A stretch of 16,263 nucleotides of DNA, from the NCBI GenBank assembly GCA_026397495.1, contig JAPLUS010000098.1:1-16263 (forward strand). The letters run 5' to 3'. The notes beneath the pieces are model-generated. The model was not told where the DNA came from and searched no databases. It was given only the letters and a program-made list of their open reading frames with translations. Shown in pieces: positions 12,562 through 16,263 of this stretch. The first letter of the stretch is position 1, and every line of letters starts with the position of its first letter. Source of the stretch: Candidatus Zixiibacteriota bacterium (GTDB lineage Bacteria; Zixibacteria; MSB-5A5; GN15; PGXB01). A program made the translations under genes and the position numbers.

Positions 12562-14306
12562 TGCAAAGATTTCTTTCAAAATTCGCTATTATCTGTTGCC
12601 TGGGTCTGTTTCTATCTCCGGCGGCCAAAGTCTATGGGGATGAGGCATTGTTTAATCAGGGACGGAGGTTTCTCAACAGCGGCCGTTATTCGGAAGCCCG
12701 TCGCATATTCATCGATTTATGCTCGACTAATGCCGATCCTCAACTGGCTCCAAGGTATCAATTTTATAAAGCCAAAGCGGCCTATTATGCCAATTTTTTC
12801 ACGGAAAGTCTTAACGATTTTAATCAACTGATAGATAATGCTCCTCAGTCCGGATATATTCCCTATGCCTATTTTTTTGCAGGCAATATTCAGTATCGCC
12901 TTCGCCATACCGGTGCGGCCATAGAAGCTTATCTTGGTTCGTATAAATTGTCTTCTAATAGACTACTGGATGAAATTGTTTTAAAATCAATTGAATCCAT
13001 TGCCGCCGATCCGCAGTCAGATGTTCTAAGAAATATTTCAATAAGCACCATCCCCGATAAGAAGAAATGTGATTTAGTGTTGGCTGTCGGGCGGGGTCTT
13101 ATGGAGCAGAAAAAATTTCAGTCGGTTCATTCCCTTCTTGCTTATTGCTCCGGAATAGAGGCCGACAGAATGAAGATCGAGGCGGACCGTTTACTTAAGG
13201 AGCAGGTAGCCATAGGGATAATCTTGCCTTTGAGCGGCGAATTGCAGAAATACGGAGAGGCGCTCCTTGATGGAGCGATGCTGATGATTGACAAATATAA
13301 TAGGGAGGCCGGATATAAGCTTACCCCCATCGTTTATGATACCAAGGGGGAGAGTGTGGAGGCGGCACGGATAGTCCGCCGCTTGGCTTCCGATGGAATG
13401 GCAGCGATTATTGGCCCCTTGACCAGCGAAGAAACGGCGGTGGTTTCGGCCGCCCTATCCTGCACCGATGTGCCGCTGATTATCCCGACGGCCAGTCAGG
13501 GGGGATTGACGGATCTGTCGTCAACCAGTTTCCAGATGCAACCAACTCTTGATTTTCAGGGTGCCAGAATAGCTGAATATGCCATCAAGAAATTGAAGTA
13601 TGACACCGCCGCCATCATAACGCCGACGACGGCGGATAATCTCCGTATGGCCGAAGCTTTTAGGGAGCGATTCAAGGAGTTGGGGGGAACGATTATCGGT
13701 ATCGAATATTTTCGTCCCCGTGAAACCGATTTTGGCTCTCTTATTCTTGACCTTAAATCGCTGGCAAACAAAAATCTATCCGATTCATTGACCTATATAA
13801 ATGAAAATGGGGATACTGTCGAGACCAGAGAAGTGCCGGTGAAACTGGAGTGCCTTTATGTCCCGGCCGATGCCGAACAATTGCAGCTTCTTCTACCGCA
13901 GATTAACTTTTATAATCTTCAGACGATTTACTTGGGTGGTGAAGGATGGAGCAATAAAGAGATTTATGAATTGGGAAAGGAAATTACCAAAGCCTGCTAT
14001 TTTACCTCCGGCCGGGTAGGCGGCGACACGGGAACAATATTATACCGCCGGTTTGCTTCTGATTTCAATGGCGCCTATGGACGAGCGCCGGGAAATCTGG
14101 AAGCTCTCGGTTATGATGCGGCGACCCTTATATGCAATGCTCTTCGTATCGGCAAATACTCGCGCCAGGAAATAACTCATTACCTTTCCGGCATTATTGA
14201 TTACAAGGGGCTAGCCGGGCAAATATCCTTCGGTGTCAATCGGGAGAATATATTAATGCCTATTTATACGATTGAAGCCGGACAACCAAAAAGGATTGAG
14301 TATTGA
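12561..14306 (+). CDS. LpoA-like periplasmic protein: TPR region plus type-1 periplasmic-binding domain
   Basis: The 581-residue protein starts with GTG at 12561, overlapping the stop codon before it. A Sec signal peptide covers about residues 1-26, with cleavage after VYG or after SPAA; no good lipobox is present despite the CC at 12-13. Residues about 28-200 are helical TPR-like repeats (FNQGRRFLNSGRYSEARRIF; YAYFFAGNIQYRLRHTGAAI). From about 216 comes a type-1 periplasmic-binding fold (VAIGIILPLSGELQKYGEAL; AAIIGPLTSEETAVVSAAL). This order of domains matches LpoA (YraM/penicillin-binding-protein activator) and branched-amino-acid-binding-like proteins. A role in envelope peptidoglycan synthesis is possible. 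A small-molecule sensor is the alternative. A clear lipidation site, as in LpoA of gammaproteobacteria, is missing. Confidence 0.75.
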   Translation: MQRFLSKFAIICCLGLFLSPAAKVYGDEALFNQGRRFLNSGRYSEARRIFIDLCSTNADPQLAPRYQFYKAKAAYYANFFTESLNDFNQLIDNAPQSGYIPYAYFFAGNIQYRLRHTGAAIEAYLGSYKLSSNRLLDEIVLKSIESIAADPQSDVLRNISISTIPDKKKCDLVLAVGRGLMEQKKFQSVHSLLAYCSGIEADRMKIEADRLLKEQVAIGIILPLSGELQKYGEALLDGAMLMIDKYNREAGYKLTPIVYDTKGESVEAARIVRRLASDGMAAIIGPLTSEETAVVSAALSCTDVPLIIPTASQGGLTDLSSTSFQMQPTLDFQGARIAEYAIKKLKYDTAAIITPTTADNLRMAEAFRERFKELGGTIIGIEYFRPRETDFGSLILDLKSLANKNLSDSLTYINENGDTVETREVPVKLECLYVPADAEQLQLLLPQINFYNLQTIYLGGEGWSNKEIYELGKEITKACYFTSGRVGGDTGTILYRRFASDFNGAYGRAPGNLEALGYDAATLICNALRIGKYSRQEITHYLSGIIDYKGLAGQISFGVNRENILMPIYTIEAGQPKRIEY

Positions 14307-14336
14307 CCCCCAGAGAGCCAATAAATATATTTATAA

Positions 14337-14564
14337 ATGGAGAATACGGTGGAAGATGACAAAAAATATGCATTGAAAATGGTAGTTGACGGAAAAGAAC
14401 GAAATGTAACATTTGAGGAATTGGCCCTTTCCAATAATCTGGCGCAGGAGGCTTTGGTACGATTACTGATAGATAAAAAGGTCTTTGAGCCAAAAGAATT
14501 GCTGGAAAAGATGGAGCTGGTTAGAAAAGAAAGATATCGGGTCCCCGAACCGGATAAAAGTTAA
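14337..14564 (+). CDS. Uncharacterised small acidic protein (75 residues)
   Basis: No family is recognised. The predicted product is charged, with an N-terminal strand-like part (YALKMVVDGKERNVTFEELA) and a helical part (about 30-65) rich in Leu, Glu and Lys. It has no signal or membrane segment. Two starts are possible: ATG at 14337, or GTG at 14349, for which TGGAGAA six bases before would be a good ribosome binding site. It lies 30 bp after the LpoA-like gene and 5 bp before the next, so it belongs to the same transcript. The codon use is like that of its neighbours. Confidence 0.7.
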   Translation: MENTVEDDKKYALKMVVDGKERNVTFEELALSNNLAQEALVRLLIDKKVFEPKELLEKMELVRKERYRVPEPDKS

Positions 14565-14569
14565 GAGTT

Positions 14570-15073
14570 ATGTCCGATAAAGAGCGCGATCAATTCTCTT
14601 TGCCGTTGGAATCAACGGCCAGATCAAAACCAGAATCAAAAGATGTGGTTTCAGAAAGTGATAATGCGGTCCTGGAATGGATCTGCCATCCGGCCAAAAA
14701 AAATATGAAAGTAACAGCGGCGGTTTCGGTTTTTGTGGTCCTGCTGGTGGTGATCGTTTATTATATATCCTACTCGGTCTGGCTGACGGTTCTGGGATTT
14801 ATGATTCTTTATGGCTCGTTATCGGCCTTTTATTTCCCAACGCGGTATAAATTGACCGGAAACGAAGTAATTATTAAAACTGCCTTTCAGACTCTTCATA
14901 AGCAATGGGCGCAGTATAGATCCTTTTACCCCGATAAGAACGGTGTGCTTCTTTCGCCCTTTCTACGGCCTTCGCGGCTGGAGAATTTTCGAGGTGTTTA
15001 TATTAGGTTTGGGAATAATAAGGATGAAGTAATGGCTTTTGTTCGGAATAAATTAGTGAAAGAGGAAGGTTAA
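14570..15073 (+). CDS. Uncharacterised two-TM protein, possibly PH-like C-terminus
   Basis: The 167-residue protein has a polar N-terminus (1-45) and two adjacent membrane segments (about 47-67 and 69-90). A C-terminal cytoplasmic domain follows, with strands YKLTGNEVIIKTAFQ and GVYIRFGNNKDEVMAFVRNKL. This layout is seen in bacterial PH-domain (bPH2, YdbT/YdbS-like) membrane proteins, but the match is by layout only. It overlaps no other gene and starts 5 bp after the previous stop. The start ATG at 14570 has only a weak AAGAG before it. Confidence 0.7.
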   Translation: MSDKERDQFSLPLESTARSKPESKDVVSESDNAVLEWICHPAKKNMKVTAAVSVFVVLLVVIVYYISYSVWLTVLGFMILYGSLSAFYFPTRYKLTGNEVIIKTAFQTLHKQWAQYRSFYPDKNGVLLSPFLRPSRLENFRGVYIRFGNNKDEVMAFVRNKLVKEEG

Positions 15074-15074
15074 T

Positions 15075-15536
15075 ATGGGGTTGTTTGGAGGCGCTGTTGA
15101 ACTTCCCGAAGACAAGAAAAACCCGCCCATTCCTGACGAAGAAAATGCCATTTTAGAAAAATTAGCGCTCAAGGTGGTGCGCTGGCGGATGGCGGTTCCG
15201 GCCATACTGTTTTTGGAATCGGTCAAGCCGCTTAATTATATCGGGTCGCAGGCGTTGGTCTTTTTCGAGCCGATGGTGCAAACGGTATTCAATTTTAAGG
15301 ATTATGAAACGCTTCGTATGGCTATGGAGCGGCGGGAAAATGTGGAGAACCTCCTGCAGAAAATAGAGAAATATGATGCTCTTATGTATGAGAGGGAAAG
15401 AGCCATTAGAAAGTTCATGAAGGCGGAGAGGAAGAAATGGAAATGGTACCAACGATACCTTGGTATCGCCCGCCCGAAAATTATCCTCCCTGAAAATCTT
15501 TGTACCCCGACCTTTGATGCTATCGAGAAAAAGTAG
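15075..15536 (+). CDS. Uncharacterised protein with hydrophobic middle segment
   Basis: The 153-residue protein starts MGLFGGAVELPEDKK. One moderately hydrophobic stretch (about 36-75; AVPAILFLESVKPLNYIGSQ, ALVFFEP) could be a membrane-associated helix pair. Next comes a helical region with ENVENLLQKIEKYD, then a basic aromatic segment (KAERKKWKWYQRYLG). No known domain is recognised. AGAGGAAGG lies six bases before the ATG. It begins one base after the previous stop, so the two products are probably made together. It is the last gene of the operon. Confidence 0.7.
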   Translation: MGLFGGAVELPEDKKNPPIPDEENAILEKLALKVVRWRMAVPAILFLESVKPLNYIGSQALVFFEPMVQTVFNFKDYETLRMAMERRENVENLLQKIEKYDALMYERERAIRKFMKAERKKWKWYQRYLGIARPKIILPENLCTPTFDAIEKK

Positions 15537-15547
15537 TCGACGGGTGG

Positions 15548-15570
15548 CCCATTATTTATGATGGGTTTGT
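15548..15570 (+). terminator. Candidate terminator of the pth operon
   Basis: CCCAT (15548-15552) and ATGGG (15561-15565) form a short stem followed by TTTGT. It lies 11 bp after the last stop codon. The stem is weak, so confidence is low. Confidence 0.35.
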
Positions 15571-15596
15571 TGTAAATGCGCGGCTCGCCGCGGCGA

Positions 15597-15648
15597 GTAG
15601 GTCGGTGTTTCGAATGATTCGCCGCAGGCGAAGAATGAGAAACCCGAC
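15597..15648 (+). repeat. GTAGGTCGG repeat with inner GCC-GCA-GGC hairpin
   Basis: The GTAG foot (15597-15600) is followed by GTCGGTGTTTC and, at 15639-15648, GAAACCCGAC. Inside the outer stem sits TTCGCC, loop GCA, GGCGAA (15618-15632). Confidence 0.7.
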
Positions 15649-15718
15649 AAATATATTGTGTATTTATGAAATTTCTAAGACGAATAAATATTAAGGGCGC
15701 CAAGTACTTTTAAAAGCG

Positions 15719-15741
15719 CCGTCAGGAGTCTCTCCTGACGG
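15719..15741. repeat. CCGTCAGGAG hairpin
   Basis: CCGTCAGGAG, loop TCT, CTCCTGACGG is a perfect 10-bp stem. There is no GTAG foot and no strong T run. Confidence 0.6.
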
Positions 15742-15867
15742 AATAAATTGCGTCGGGAAATCCGCCATGGGGGACCGACGCCGCATTAAGAAAGCCAGAA
15801 TTCATATTAATCATGGATACTGGATCAGGTCCAGTATGACAGACGGGGAGAAACCGGTGGCCCACTC

Positions 15868-16033
15868 GGTACCCCATCCAACGGATGGGAAATTTTGTAT
15901 ACCCTGCTCCGTATCGGTTTTGATCCCCCGACCAGATATTCCAAATAGCGATTTATCTTGATGTGTCAAATTTATAATTTAATCCCCGGCCTATCAGTAC
16001 TAATGCTTAAGCCCATCCGCTGGATGGGGTACC
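15868..16033 (-). repeat. Hairpin-ended repeat element, copy 2 (166 bp)
   Basis: It begins with the GGTACC-CCATCC-AAC-GGATGG terminus and ends with its inverted partner, with one base changed (GCT for GTT in the loop region). Its reverse complement matches 258-489, so the two copies face opposite ways. It lacks the 66-bp block of copy 1 that holds the palindrome. Confidence 0.8.
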
Positions 16034-16101
16034 GGCTGAAAGAAATTGGGGAGTAATTAACGAACCGATTCTAGAGGGTGAATTTGGAGAATAATGAAGA
16101 T

Positions 16102-16150
16102 GTCGGGTTTCTCATTCCGACTATCGTCGGAATTCGGAACACCGACCTAC
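16102..16150 (-). repeat. GTAGGTCGG repeat with a different inner hairpin
   Basis: On the minus strand GTAG (16150-16147) and GTCGGTGTTC lead in, and GAAACCCGAC closes at 16102-16111. The inner stem is ATTCCGAC (16114-16121), loop TATC, GTCGGAAT (16126-16133), a perfect 8-bp pair unlike that of the 15597 copy. Confidence 0.7.
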
Positions 16151-16223
16151 AACTGCGGCATAAGAACGCGCGGGGTCACACCTCGCACTCCGTGCTCGGC
16201 AAGACACCGCGCAACGCTAGAGA

Positions 16224-16263
16224 GTAGGTCGGTGTTCCGAATGATTCGCCGCAGGCGAAGAAT
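16224..16263 (+). repeat. GTAGGTCGG repeat, cut by window edge
   Basis: GTAG (16224-16227), GTCGGTGTTCC, then TTCGCC-GCA-GGCGAA (16246-16259). The closing outer arm would lie beyond the window. Confidence 0.65.

Larger units (their letters stand above)
15537..16263. other. Gene-free repeat array
   Basis: No credible gene is present. The 727 bases hold at least eight stem-loops of several families and one full inverted-end element. CTCGCCGCGGCGAG at 15584-15597 is a perfect palindrome. GGCGC/GCGCC arms (15696-15720), TACTGGA/TCCAGTA (15818-15836) and GCGCGGGGTC/GACACCGCGC (16168-16212) are further dyads. Confidence 0.7.

Noticed and set aside
15767..15961. 64-codon plus-strand ORF near the right end
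   Set aside because: It reads through the TACTGGA hairpin and into repeat element copy 2, with no family match.
15597..16263. CRISPR array
   Set aside because: Repeats are few, of mixed families, face both ways, and spacing is irregular; no cas gene is present.

Overview
The window reads as a chromosomal piece of an uncultured, moderate-GC, Gram-negative-type bacterium. A periplasmic LpoA-like protein and a membrane-anchored LytM peptidase fit a diderm. The gene order pth-rpsF-rpsR-(YybS-like membrane gene)-rplI, the lack of ssb between rpsF and rpsR, and the many palindromic intergenic repeats would suit a Zixibacteria-like or other FCB/deltaproteobacterial-grade lineage. That placement is an inference; no rRNA gene is present to test it.

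Layout. (1) 1-1573 is accessory and repeat-rich. It holds the cut-off start of an IS481-like transposase on the minus strand, a 232-bp element with hairpin inverted ends (258-489), and a REP-associated tyrosine transposase (RAYT, 686-1246, minus). The RAYT is surrounded and invaded by GGACAG...CTGTCC hairpins. (2) 1574-7104 is a set of ordinary single genes: an SDR oxidoreductase (minus), a possible 46-residue ORF, an M23/LytM peptidase with its own promoter and terminator, an orphan ECF sigma factor and a copper-type P1B ATPase. (3) 7105-8719 is a second repeat island, into which an IS3-family element (7419-8671) has jumped. The element has 27-bp imperfect inverted repeats, a 3-bp target duplication, a frameshift site and an amber codon inside orfB. 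(4) 8720-15536 has a NUDIX gene, then a tight run of ten same-strand genes: pth, rpsF, rpsR, a DUF2232-like membrane protein, rplI, a DUF151 (bifunctional nuclease) protein, an LpoA-like periplasmic protein and three small uncharacterised proteins. (5) 15537-16263 has no gene. It is a dense array of hairpin repeats, including a second, inverted copy of the 258-489 element.

The core genes serve translation (peptidyl-tRNA recycling, ribosomal proteins S6, S18, L9) and the cell envelope (LytM peptidase, LpoA-like protein, membrane proteins of unknown role). The most unusual content is the repeat system. Several hairpin families of different sequence share a GTAG tetranucleotide at the foot of the stem, which is the hallmark of REP sequences handled by RAYT proteins, and a RAYT gene lies in the same window. 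Some hairpins also sit where they would act as rho-independent terminators, one lies inside the RAYT coding sequence, and one was split by the IS3 insertion.
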